From assembly GCA_027559495.1 (NCBI GenBank), contig JAMXSV010000023.1, forward strand, positions 806,001-870,000: 64,000 nt of DNA. Direction: 5' to 3'. Position 1 is the first letter of the stretch, and every line of letters begins with the position of its first letter. This document shows positions 10,978-20,600 of this stretch, piece by piece. The translations under genes and the position numbers were made by a program. The stretch comes from Aurifilum marmelostoma. Taxonomy: Eukaryota; Ascomycota; Sordariomycetes; Diaporthales; Cryphonectriaceae. The notes beneath the pieces are model-generated. The model was given only the letters and a program-made list of their open reading frames with translations. It had not been told where the DNA came from and did no database searches.

Positions 10978-13641
10978 TTAACGGTTATGGTAGGCAGCAG
11001 ATTCTGTGAGGTGCCTTGGGTCCGAGCAGTCATGCTGCCAAACAATGGTGTCCATCCACTGGGCAGCCTGGCCGAAGCCAACCTTGCGAGCCCTGTCTGT
11101 GGTGGAGACGCAGATGAAGGCCTCGCTGTCGAGGAAGTCGGCATACCACTTGGTGTCGGGATCCGTCTTGCCCTTGGAAGCGGTCTCCAGGAAGACGCGG
11201 GAGTATTTGCGGGCGTTGAAAGGTGCGACATCACAAGCCTTGTTCCTAGTCGGATCGTACCAGTCGTACTCACCCGTAGAGATCATCATGACGGTGCAGC
11301 ACTTGGTTAGACGGCAGAGGAGAGCACGTCCCAGACCGTTCCTGCGGCTGTCATGAGCCACATAAAAGTACAGACGGCCTTGGAAGCGGCTCACGTTCTG
11401 GTGAACATCACCAGCGAGGCCAGCGTCAGGGATTGTGATGAATCCGAAGCCTAGGACCTTGTCTTTCTCACGCTGGTGGGTCTGGCCCTGCAGGGAAATC
11501 TGCTGCATGTATGACTGCAATCCTCGGGGGAGCTGCACTCCTCGAGGGGTGGCGGGCACCTCCCTTCGGGCAACAGCCTCCTCAGCTGTCCCGGCAATGA
11601 CGACGATGAAAGGTGTCTCCGAAATCTTGCACGTTTGAAAGATTCGCCGGATATCCGTGATCACAAGAGGCTTGGTATCCATGGCTTGGGTACCATGAGC
11701 CACCTCCCAGTTGTAGATGTCGAGAACCTGGTCGAGATCTCCTAGCTCAGCCGGACGCAAGAAACAGGGAATTTTGACGTAGGATTCCTCATAGTCGTCG
11801 TGCAAGGCTCCGGAGGCAAACGGCACAGAATTTCCAGCCTGCTCCTGGTTCCCTTGGACGCCACCAGGGGCCTGAGCGTTGCTGGCGGCCACAGGCTGAG
11901 CTTGGGCCTTGTGCTGTTGCGCGGGGAGAGGCGTGGGCTGGGGGCCGGGAAAGAGCTCACCATACTGCCTCTCTGCGTTGTCAAGGCGACGCTTGTTCTT
12001 TGTGTAGTCGGTGGCGCTCTTCAGACTAGAGGAGTAGGTGAGCCGACGCTTGATTTCCTGTGCTTTGACATCATCCAGCGGATTGATACACGTCTCAGGG
12101 TAGTCGACAGGAGCATTCAGCCATCCGTTGAAGGTATTCACATCACACTCTTCGTGACGCTCAACGTTGGAGTTGAGGAACCAGACGGAGGGAAGCTTGT
12201 GCTTGTTCACGTTGTCAAGCCACGACTCGATGGATTCGGCAAACCAGATCTTGTTCGGACCCCAGGAGCCGCCGTCACTAGCAAACTCCTTGAACTGGCT
12301 CTGATCATACCAACCTTGGCCGTCGCGGGTCGGGACGAGGCCAGACTCGTCGGCGATCTCGCCTCGAATGTCCTTGGTGAGCACGTCGCCAGCGTCACTG
12401 CCAGTCCAGTGAGCGATAGGCTCGTCATCGTCGAAATGCACAGACGAAATGGTGTCGGGCAGCGACTGCGACTCTCGGTCGTAGTCATGTTTGGGGCGCC
12501 ACTTTTGCTTCACCGGCTGGGGTTCGCGATCGACCTGTGGCGTCATTGCCTGGCGATTGTCGCCTGAGGGCTTGTAGTGAGCCTGCTGAGGAACGGGGTC
12601 AGGCTGGACGACGCGAGTTGGCTTAACATTCGTGGGATTCTGGCCACAATTGGGTCCCTGTTTGAGGCCCTGCACATGCATGGCGGCCTGCTGCTGGGTG
12701 CTCTTGTGGACGTTGACACGATACGGCTTGGCGGACAGCGGGGCCCCTCCATCGTCACGATCGTCACGGTGACGGGGAACGGGGGTCTGCATCGACTTGT
12801 GTTGCTGAGGGCGCGCCACTTGCTGCTGCGCCTGCACCGGGCTCTGCACCTGCTGCTGGCGCTTGGCCTCGGCCCATCGGGAGGTCATCATACCCTTGGG
12901 TGCAGGACGGCTGCTGCTAGCCTCGTTGGCAGGAATGAAATCGATGTCGTGCTGCTTATCGTTCGCATAAGAGGGGGTGAGAGGGAATCGGTGTCGCGAG
13001 GTGCCCTTGTCGTTTGAGTAGACTGCGTGCGGACGAGAGGGTTCGGGGTAGGCACGAGCAGGCGTGGCGGAAGGGCGTGGGCTGGATGGCTGCTGGTGAG
13101 ACGACTGGTCCTGGTTCATGCCAGAAGGGGCACGGAGAGTGGATACAGAACCAACAGGAAGAGAGGCGTTGCTGTGACGACTACTGTCATGCGCGACAGC
13201 TCCTGGTCCCTGCTTCTCAGGTTCGCCTTGGTCGCGCGAGTGCTGAGGGGTTTCCGCGTGGGGTTTTCCAGGATGCACAGTTTTGAACCCATAGAAGTTG
13301 GAGGCTCGCTCCTCGAGGTATGAGTGGGGCGATTGCTGGTCTTTGGGCTTGGACACGCTCACAGGAGCTTTGGCCGGCTCAGGCGTATCGAGACAACCAG
13401 CGTTGGCGGTTGCGACCGCACACTGCTCATCATGTTGACGGAGCAGGTGGGGAGGCAGTCCGCCCCTAACGCCAGGCCCAGCCTCGTTCTTTCCCTTGTT
13501 TCTTCGGGCAGTGGCGTGTTGTTGGATTTGCTCAAGGAATATTGCCGCTCCATGGTCCAGCTGCTTTTCCTCGTGCCATCCCAGCTTCTTGTTTGCATCG
13601 CAACCCTCGGAAGGACTGGAAAACCCGTGGAAAGGGGCCAT
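10978..13641 (-). CDS. GNAT-domain protein with long disordered N-terminus (unknown substrate)
   Basis: The single-exon frame of 887 codons starts at an ATG (13641) and ends at TAA. Residues 1-610 are low complexity: Gln, Pro, Ser and His rich, with scattered short conserved-looking blocks (DGQGWYDQSQFKEFASDGGS; IWFAESIESWLDNVN). From about 620 the protein is globular and resembles a GCN5-related N-acetyltransferase: an N-terminal strand-helix (RPAELGDLDQVLDIYNWEVAHG), then LGFGFITIPD, and the acetyl-CoA-binding motif A as DSRRNGLGRALL at about 764-775 (R/Q-x-x-G-x-G/A). The arrangement is closest to phosphinothricin-acetyltransferase-like GNATs but the substrate cannot be told. A leader intron is likely upstream at 13743-13657 (GTAAGC, GCTGAC branch, TTGTAG). 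The large disordered tail suggests a regulatory or nuclear role, which is inference. Confidence 0.78.
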   Translation of the reverse strand: MAPFHGFSSPSEGCDANKKLGWHEEKQLDHGAAIFLEQIQQHATARRNKGKNEAGPGVRGGLPPHLLRQHDEQCAVATANAGCLDTPEPAKAPVSVSKPKDQQSPHSYLEERASNFYGFKTVHPGKPHAETPQHSRDQGEPEKQGPGAVAHDSSRHSNASLPVGSVSTLRAPSGMNQDQSSHQQPSSPRPSATPARAYPEPSRPHAVYSNDKGTSRHRFPLTPSYANDKQHDIDFIPANEASSSRPAPKGMMTSRWAEAKRQQQVQSPVQAQQQVARPQQHKSMQTPVPRHRDDRDDGGAPLSAKPYRVNVHKSTQQQAAMHVQGLKQGPNCGQNPTNVKPTRVVQPDPVPQQAHYKPSGDNRQAMTPQVDREPQPVKQKWRPKHDYDRESQSLPDTISSVHFDDDEPIAHWTGSDAGDVLTKDIRGEIADESGLVPTRDGQGWYDQSQFKEFASDGGSWGPNKIWFAESIESWLDNVNKHKLPSVWFLNSNVERHEECDVNTFNGWLNAPVDYPETCINPLDDVKAQEIKRRLTYSSSLKSATDYTKNKRRLDNAERQYGELFPGPQPTPLPAQQHKAQAQPVAASNAQAPGGVQGNQEQAGNSVPFASGALHDDYEESYVKIPCFLRPAELGDLDQVLDIYNWEVAHGTQAMDTKPLVITDIRRIFQTCKISETPFIVVIAGTAEEAVARREVPATPRGVQLPRGLQSYMQQISLQGQTHQREKDKVLGFGFITIPDAGLAGDVHQNVSRFQGRLYFYVAHDSRRNGLGRALLCRLTKCCTVMMISTGEYDWYDPTRNKACDVAPFNARKYSRVFLETASKGKTDPDTKWYADFLDSEAFICVSTTDRARKVGFGQAAQWMDTIVWQHDCSDPRHLTESAAYHNR

Positions 13642-15573
13642 TGTGGTTTCAGAGGACTACAATATCTTTCCTTTCATCCGACTGATCATGGAAATTTTGT
13701 CAGCTCAATTGTTCTCAATGCTCAAGATCGGCAGATGCTTACTTGCTTGAGGACTGTAGAGGAGGGGGTGACTCGGTGGGATCTTCCTGTCACCCAAGGC
13801 TGAAAGTCACAACAAAGTTGCCTCAACAAGGACCCTTTTGGGTCACAAGTGAACACACCTTGGTGGTAACCCTGGGTGATAGGCGGGTTAGATCAGTCCC
13901 TGCAACAGTTTAGCTTTAGATGCAGAGGAGATGCCAATGGCAAAGCACTCACAGATGGGTGATAGAGCAGCTGCAGCAGGACAGCCCTGGCCACAACAGG
14001 TGGAAATTGTGATCTGTCAATATTTAATCAGAAATTCAGTATGCTTAGCTGCAATGCTGGAGTCCATCTGATGGGGGAAAAAAGCAATGGATGAAAGACA
14101 AGAAAAATACAAGCGGCGGACAGCCAAGTGCTGAACGGGCTTGTCAAAGGAGGAAGAGTGATGGCCAGATATAGCTGATCATACAAGGACAGCATCCAGA
14201 TTGTGTTTCATCTGCTGATGGGGCTGCTGAGAGGGAATAGTTTGTGACAGTGAATGTTTGTTGTGCCTATCTCTAAACAGAATGAGCTCGGGAGGTTTTG
14301 CCAGCCTTGGCCAGCTAGAGCATTCCGGATAGTACACAAGGTGAGAGAAAGGTAAGAGGATCTGTTACCTTCTCCAAGAGTATGATAGAGGAGGGCATGT
14401 CAGACAGAAGAGGTCAAGATGATCAATGGCTAGGTAAGAATGTGATGGAGATCCCATGTGTTCTTGGGGCTTGATGAAGAACATTGCAGATGGTGACAGC
14501 CAGAAGCAGATTGATACATACCGGATCAAGAATGCTTGATGCTGAGACAGGTCAGCAGAAGATGAAGGTATCACAGCAATGCTGCAGTTGGAATGAAGAA
14601 GGTTGGATTTCCTGCTGCTGTGCTGCTGCAGAAGGGAAGACAAGAGGAGGAAGGAAGGAAGGTGAAGGAGAGAGAAAAGGTTGGAAATCTAGCCAGCAGC
14701 AGATTGAGGGGGAAAGGAAAAAAAAAATAAATAAAAAAATGACTATATACCTTGGGAGCTCCGCCTCTTGTGTCGACATGCTGTGAGCCTTTCCACAATT
14801 TTCAATCTCGTCTTGTGGGAGTCAGGGTGGTCGTCGTGAGCCCTCATCATTGTGTTGTCGATGAACCAGCTAGCGAGCTGGCTGCGGTGTTTATACTCCC
14901 TGAGGAAAAGAGGTCGCCTAAGAACCCTCACAACACCGAACACTAGGCAAGTTCCTTCCTTTAATGATGTGCTGTGTGTAATAATAGAGTGGGACTCACA
15001 CCAAGAGGTCTCAATTCCTGAAGAGTGAAAGACTCCCATCATCTTGAGGTTGATATCAGGCTTCAGTGAAGAGTGCACATTGCTTCTAAGATACGAGGAT
15101 CAGCATATCCCGCCCTTACTCTGTTATAGTATGGTGTCTAGTTGTTTTGTAAACACTTTCATTGACTGTTTTGTAGACCAATTCAGCATCATACTTTGCC
15201 TTTATGCCGGTGAAGGTGACAGAGCCTGTCCCCGAAAGAGCGTGCCCGGGTTGTCTTCACCCTAGATCAGCATACCTACTATTTTGTTATTTACTGTAAA
15301 GCAATAAACTTTTTTTTTAAGACCTCGAGGTTGTGTTCAAGCATACATGAGGCCATGATGCGTCTTAGCTGTCTGTATGATTATATCGGAATGTGGGCAA
15401 AATGTTGTCACTGGGAGGCGACTGGAAGCTCTGTGCTGCAAGTCCCAAGCATGTGGTGCCCCGAACCCTGAGGACTAGGGGCATCACCCCAGCAAATCAA
15501 TTGTCCCGTCTTGCCTTCTGCTCATCTGCAATCCTGCCCCATTCATGACCGCATCCCTACAAGCCAGGTCAAG
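13642..15573. other. Divergent intergenic region, about 1.9 kb, with a probable 5' leader intron
   Basis: It separates the GNAT gene (-) from ARL2 (+) and should hold both promoters. The proximal part carries a likely leader intron of the GNAT gene at 13743-13657 on the minus strand. The rest holds A/G-rich tracts and a T-run at 15308-15317, with an AATAAA at 15303. A 73-codon frame at 15044-15265 has no recognisable feature and I do not call it. Confidence 0.5.
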
Positions 15574-16453
15574 ATGCTTTCAATATTGAGGAAGGCCAGA
15601 CTGAAGGACAAGGAACTCAGGATCTTGATGCTGTAAGATGATGATAAGCACCTATCCTGCTGCCTTGCTGCCAGTCCCCCCCCCCACCACCCCCCAACCA
15701 AACGGCAAGGGAGGATACTGACGTTCCGCGCCAAGTGGACTTGATAATGCAGGCAAGACAACCATTGTCAAGAAGATCATGGGCGAGGACGTTAACACCG
15801 TCAGCCCTACCCTCGGATTCATCATCAAGACAATTGACTACGAGGGGTGAGTATAGCGATGACGACCGTTCTGTTTTCTACAGGTTTTTGGGGCGGGGGG
15901 TGGGGGGAATACCGTGCTGACTTGTTGGCACAGATACAAGTTGAACATCTGTCAGTCTATATGAGACTCGAGCTCACCGTCTCACGAGATAGAAACATGA
16001 CCTGACCACTACGAGAGAGAATTGTAGGGGACGTCGGTGGGCAAAAGACACTCCGGTCATATTGGCGAAACTATTTCGAGAAGACAGATGTTCTGATCTG
16101 GGTGGTGGATGCCACGGACCGACTGAGGATTGAGGACTGCAGGGCCGAGCTACACGGCCTGCTGCAGGAAGAGGTACGCCCGCCCACAGCCCACGAGGTA
16201 GGTGACAATATACATCACGATGCTAACTGCCCGGTGACAGAGGCTAGCCGGTGCCAGCCTCCTAGTCTTTGCCAACAAGACTGATGTTGAAGGGTGCATG
16301 ACGGGTGATGAGATACTCGAGTCGCTGAAATTGAAGCACATCCGAACTCACCAGTGGCACGTCCTGCGGTGTAGCGCCATGACGGGCGAGTATCTCGAGG
16401 AGGGGCTGGCCTGGGTTGTGCAGGACGCAAAGGCAAGGCTTTTCTTGTACTGA
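15574..16453 (+). CDS. ARL2: ADP-ribosylation factor-like GTPase ARL2 (yeast CIN4 type)
   Basis: ARL2 is a small GTPase that acts with tubulin-folding cofactors in microtubule biogenesis. Five exons (15574-15632, 15736-15846, 15934-15950, 16028-16173, 16241-16453) join in frame to 181 residues, the usual ARL2 length. The P-loop is GLDNAGKT at 21-28, switch I has SPTLGF at 43-48, switch II begins WDVGGQ at 63-68, and the guanine-specificity motif is NKTD. The stretch [13 protein letters not shown] and the [10 protein letters not shown] segment are diagnostic of ARL2 rather than ARF1 or ARL1. There is no Gly2, consistent with the lack of N-myristoylation in the ARL2 group. Exon 3 is only 17 nt and codes GYKLNI plus the first base of Trp63. 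The last intron shows a perfect GCTAAC branch site. Donors are GTAAGA, GTGAGT, GTCAGT and GTACGC. Confidence 0.94.
15934..15950 (+). other. ARL2: 17-nt micro-exon of ARL2
   Basis: The exon lies between acceptor GGCACAG and donor GTCAGT. It completes a Gly codon, encodes Tyr-Lys-Leu-Asn-Ile and leaves one base of the Trp codon of the WDVGGQ motif. Without it the frame does not close, and with it the protein matches ARL2 without a gap. Confidence 0.88.
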
Positions 16454-17665
16454 AGCTTGGACAGGCTCCGCAACCACCCACTCTTGAACGCGGGATTTAT
16501 ACAGAACCTAGACGGTCAAGATTCATGAATGATTCTCTCGAGACTAGAGAGCTCTCCACCATCTCTAATGTACATGCTGCTGCTCATGCTGTAGTACGAC
16601 AGTCAGACATCGAACGGATAGGCACACACCATCACACCTGACGGAGGAATGGTTTCATCCCGCACTGAAACCATGAGTGAGAACGAAACAAGCCGGATAG
16701 TGTATGCCATAGTAATTTGTGTTAGCGTATTTATAGCGGGTCACGCGGCTGAGGGGCGTGCTGACCCCCCCCCCCCCTGGCCCCCTGGCAGACCCCCTGA
16801 CCGACCCCCCAACATCACAAGGCGGGTAGTGGTTGCTAGGGCCATTTCCAATCGGGTCTCCCCCCCCTCCCCCCCGTCCACCTCATCGCCCTAGGAAGTA
16901 TGTACAGTGGCACCTCGTGGAATTTGGATCCAATTCCCAGAGGCCCAAAGGTTGGAACAGGACGACGCCCAACTTTTTTAGGATCCTTGGTTGGGGGCAA
17001 CCTGACCTGCATTCGTGCCTCTTGGTCAGGCACTGTCATTGGGCTGGCAGATTGAACGCTAATGTAAGGTTCGACCGCTCGATTTTCTTCTTTTTCCACC
17101 CCCAAACACCAAACCGGAACTTGCATAAAGAAGATCGTGAGATTTTCCTTTTTCTTTTGTTTTGGATCTGCGCAAACCTTCGAGACAATCTATCTGAGCG
17201 CGAACCGCCTAGATTAAACAACCCCCCCGTCACCGCCACTACTGCGCGGCCCATCAGCTTTTAGCGCACAGCACAACACAGCAACTACGCATAGTACATT
17301 ACAGACACAAACACACACACGGTTACACGGCCACTACTGTCGTCGTCATCGTCAGCCGCATCAAGTACTGTACCTGCTGCCGTACTGTACTTGTTGTTAT
17401 TGTTGTTGTTGTTGCGCCGCTCGATTGTATGCGTGTCAATCTCGTGTCGCGCCAGTCCAGAAGCTCCACAGATCCGATGTCTCTATTGGCAACCGGAGCC
17501 ATTAGCCGACCCGTCACTGCTGCCACTGTCACCGTCACCGTCACGTTGGATCAGATTGTCCCTCGAGGCCAGCGATCCCAGCCACCTGTGCCTGCTGGAC
17601 CTGCACCCGCGCGCCGCCGCCTTCCACGCCCCCCTCCATAAGCCCCACGACGCCTCCTCCCGACC
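16454..17665. other. Intergenic region between ARL2 and the gelsolin-like gene
   Basis: About 1.2 kb lies between two genes in the same direction, so it holds the ARL2 3' UTR and the promoter and leader of the next gene. It contains C-runs at about 16767-16776, 16860-16878 and 17221-17227, and GTT repeats near 17393-17413. No gene is seen. Confidence 0.5.
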
Positions 17666-20600
17666 ATGTCAGACGAGGTCTCGAGCTTCCTCCGTTCGGT
17701 CGAGCAGCTGAATCAGGGACGTGACGAGAACGAGGAGGCCCGCTCCAGAGAGCTTGAGGAAAAGATCCTGCAGCAGAGAAGAGAGCGCCAGGCACGTCGT
17801 GAAGGTACGTATGTATAATAATGAGGGGAGGAAAACGAAGACGAGAAGAAAAGAAAGAAAAGAAGGAAAAAAAAGGAAAAAAGAAAAGAAAAAAGAAAAT
17901 GTGACCACTCAAAGACACCAGCCTCGCCGAGCCGCAATTCGGTCGGGTCTTGGTCGGGTCTTTGTTTTTGTTCGGCCCCCTCCTCCCCCCCCTTGGACGA
18001 GCATCTCGACACCGCTTGCTGGAAACCATCCACACCCACCTCGGCCTGGCCGGCCCTGGGGCTTGTCGTGCTTGCTTTTTCCGCTGATTGTTTGTGCTGC
18101 TGCTGCTGCTGCTGCTCCTACTACTCCTACTCCTGATGCTGTCTCTGCTGCCGTTGCCGCTTCTTTTTCCTTTCTTTCTCAATTGGTTGCTGACGAGCTG
18201 TGCCATGTTATACATGCAGAACGCGCCAGGTCTATATCCCCCCAGAAATCCTCGCCTGCCAACACCCCACCACCGTCGGCCCGTCGCAAGGATTCAACAC
18301 CACACGTCACAGACGCACCACCGCCAGCCTTAGCCTCGTCCCCTATACCTGATCTCTCTGCTGCTCTGCAGAGCCACACGATACCGTCACCGTCAGCCGA
18401 GCCCATGGACCTGTCGACAGCTCGCTCTCCTACCAAGGAGGCCCAGATGTCCCTCGATCTCGACCTGAAGCGCTCGAGCGCCAGCTATGCATCTCCGCCG
18501 CCCAGCGCCGGCCTGACGCGGACGCCCACCCTCTCCTGGCAGAGAAGACCGCCTTCTCAGGGCCCTGGCCCCAGGTCACGGCCGTTGTCTATGGTCGCGG
18601 CCGAGAACGCCGCCGCCCGATCGTCTACGCCAACGGCAGAGAGCACCTCTCCCGACCGAACCCCTACGCGAGATCAGATCTCGCAGGCGCTGGCCTCCAA
18701 GGACCCGGCATGGTTTCGACAGACGGCAGATCGAGGCGCCAACTCGGCTGCCTACCGGAAGAACCAGGTCGAGGACGCCGACACTGTCGATGTGTCGTCT
18801 GGCCGCGCCCAACTGGCTGGAATGTCGCGGCCGACATCCGTTGAGCAGGAGGGCGATGCGGCCAGCAGTAGAGACCGTCAGGATTCTCGGAGAAACTCAA
18901 GGATTGGCTCTTCGCTGCTGGTCATGACCGAGGCGCAGAAGCTTGGTCCCCCGGCCGACATCCAGTCTGGCAACGAGGCTCCCACGTCATCAGGAAATAG
19001 TTCCCCTACTCGACCTGCGTCGCCCACGAAGGGCATGGGTGGCTTCGTCCAGAGCGCCATGATGAAGCGGACGGACAGTGTCAAGAGATGGAGCGTGACA
19101 ACCCCCGGCCTGAACCGTCATCCGACCGGCGACCGAAGCAGCTACGACAACAAGAGCGGCGCCACCAGTCCAGGGCGTGAGACGACCTCGCGTCCGGTCA
19201 GCAGGTCCAAGGAAAGCACGTCCAGACCTACATCTAGGCCTGCATCTAGGCCTACATCCAGCCACGCCAAGGATGCACCTTCTTTCTTTCCCGCCACTGA
19301 CACGACCGCGCCGTCCAAGGAGAGCGTGGCGGCGTCGCCGAAGCCAGAGCTGGCAGTACCGGAGCCTGAGCCTGAGCAGACTATCCCAACGAGCCCTTCA
19401 AGGACTATGGACCCACGAAGATGGAGCCCGACCAAGAGCTCATGGCTCGACGCGGCCCTCAAGCAGCCCGAGTCGCCCAAGCCCAAGCCAGCCGCCATGA
19501 GCAACCAGCCGGCTTGGATGGTCGAGCTGAACAAGGCCAAAGCTGCAAAGGCCAAGAATGGTAGTGTCGATCTTGACCGGGCTGGCTCTTCTGCTGTCAA
19601 GAAGCACGAGGTCAAGACGGGTGGCCTCGTGCGGCCCGCGCCGCTAGGCACAACTGTAAAGCAACCAAGCCTTAGCGGCATTACATCACCGTCCATTGGC
19701 ATCGACAAGCCCACAACTCCAGGCCTGCGCAGTGCTGGATTTAGCAAGAGCCCGGCCGTGATTGGTACGCCGAGCCCGACCACCGAAAAGCCCTTGACAC
19801 CGACCCTCCGCAATGGTGGGTTTGACAAGAGCTCGGCGGCTACTGGTAGCCCAAGTCCGACCACCGAGAAGCCATCGACACCAAGCCTCCGCAGTGGTGA
19901 TTTCAACAAGAGCCCGGCCGTGGGAAAACTGAGCCCACCCACCGCAGAACTTGATAGGAGGGGTTCTGTCGCCGGACATGAGCTCGGCAAGGAGAAGCCG
20001 GAGGCGCCTCCGAAGAAGGACTTCAGAGCGAACCTACGCCCGCGAGGAACAACGCTGGGAAATGCCGACAAGAGCGATTCTACTAATGAATTGGCAAGTG
20101 TGTTTGGCAAATTGCGCAAGACAACAACTCAAAATTACGTAGCCCCCGACGAGCTAAAAGACAACATCCTGAGGGGCAAGTCAGGACTCAACGTCACAGG
20201 CGGACCTAGGCCATATACGAAGAAGGACGATTTCAAGGACGCGATACTGGCGAGAAAGGCAGATTTCAAACAAGCAAAGGAGGAGGGGCGAGGCGTCGCA
20301 ACCAATGTGAAGGCCCCTCAGGAGCAGGTCATCCCGGAGGGAATTGCGAGGAGGAACACGATCAGTCGGTCTAAATCCATCTCCCATTCCAGAGGTAACT
20401 CTGTCGTGAGCTCAATAGCCCCCGAGGAGCCTGCAAGAGCTGTGGAACCGTCAAAAGCCGCCGAGCCCCCCTCTGCCGCCGTCTCGGGCTGTCAACGAAG
20501 ACGCGCCAGCCCTGAAAGCAAAACAGACGGAGCCGGTGTCCTTGCCAGGACTGTCTAAGGAGAAGAGCATCCCGGGAAAGCTGCCGGGCAAAATCGGTGG

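Noticed and set aside
11800..12567. 255-codon plus-strand frame
   Set aside because: It is antisense to the GNAT gene, and its composition is that of reversed Gln/Pro-rich codons.
17040..17080. GGTTCGACCGC as a possible tRNA B box
   Set aside because: No A box or foldable cloverleaf lies upstream at the right distance.
19142..20119. 325-codon minus-strand frame
   Set aside because: It is the antisense of the repeat-bearing part of the gelsolin-like gene; its Leu/Gly-rich repeats mirror the sense repeats.
20395..20437. A 43-bp intron that would repair the gelsolin-gene frame
   Set aside because: It is shorter than every other intron in the window and has no branch site; reading one C fewer in the C6 run gives a more natural protein.
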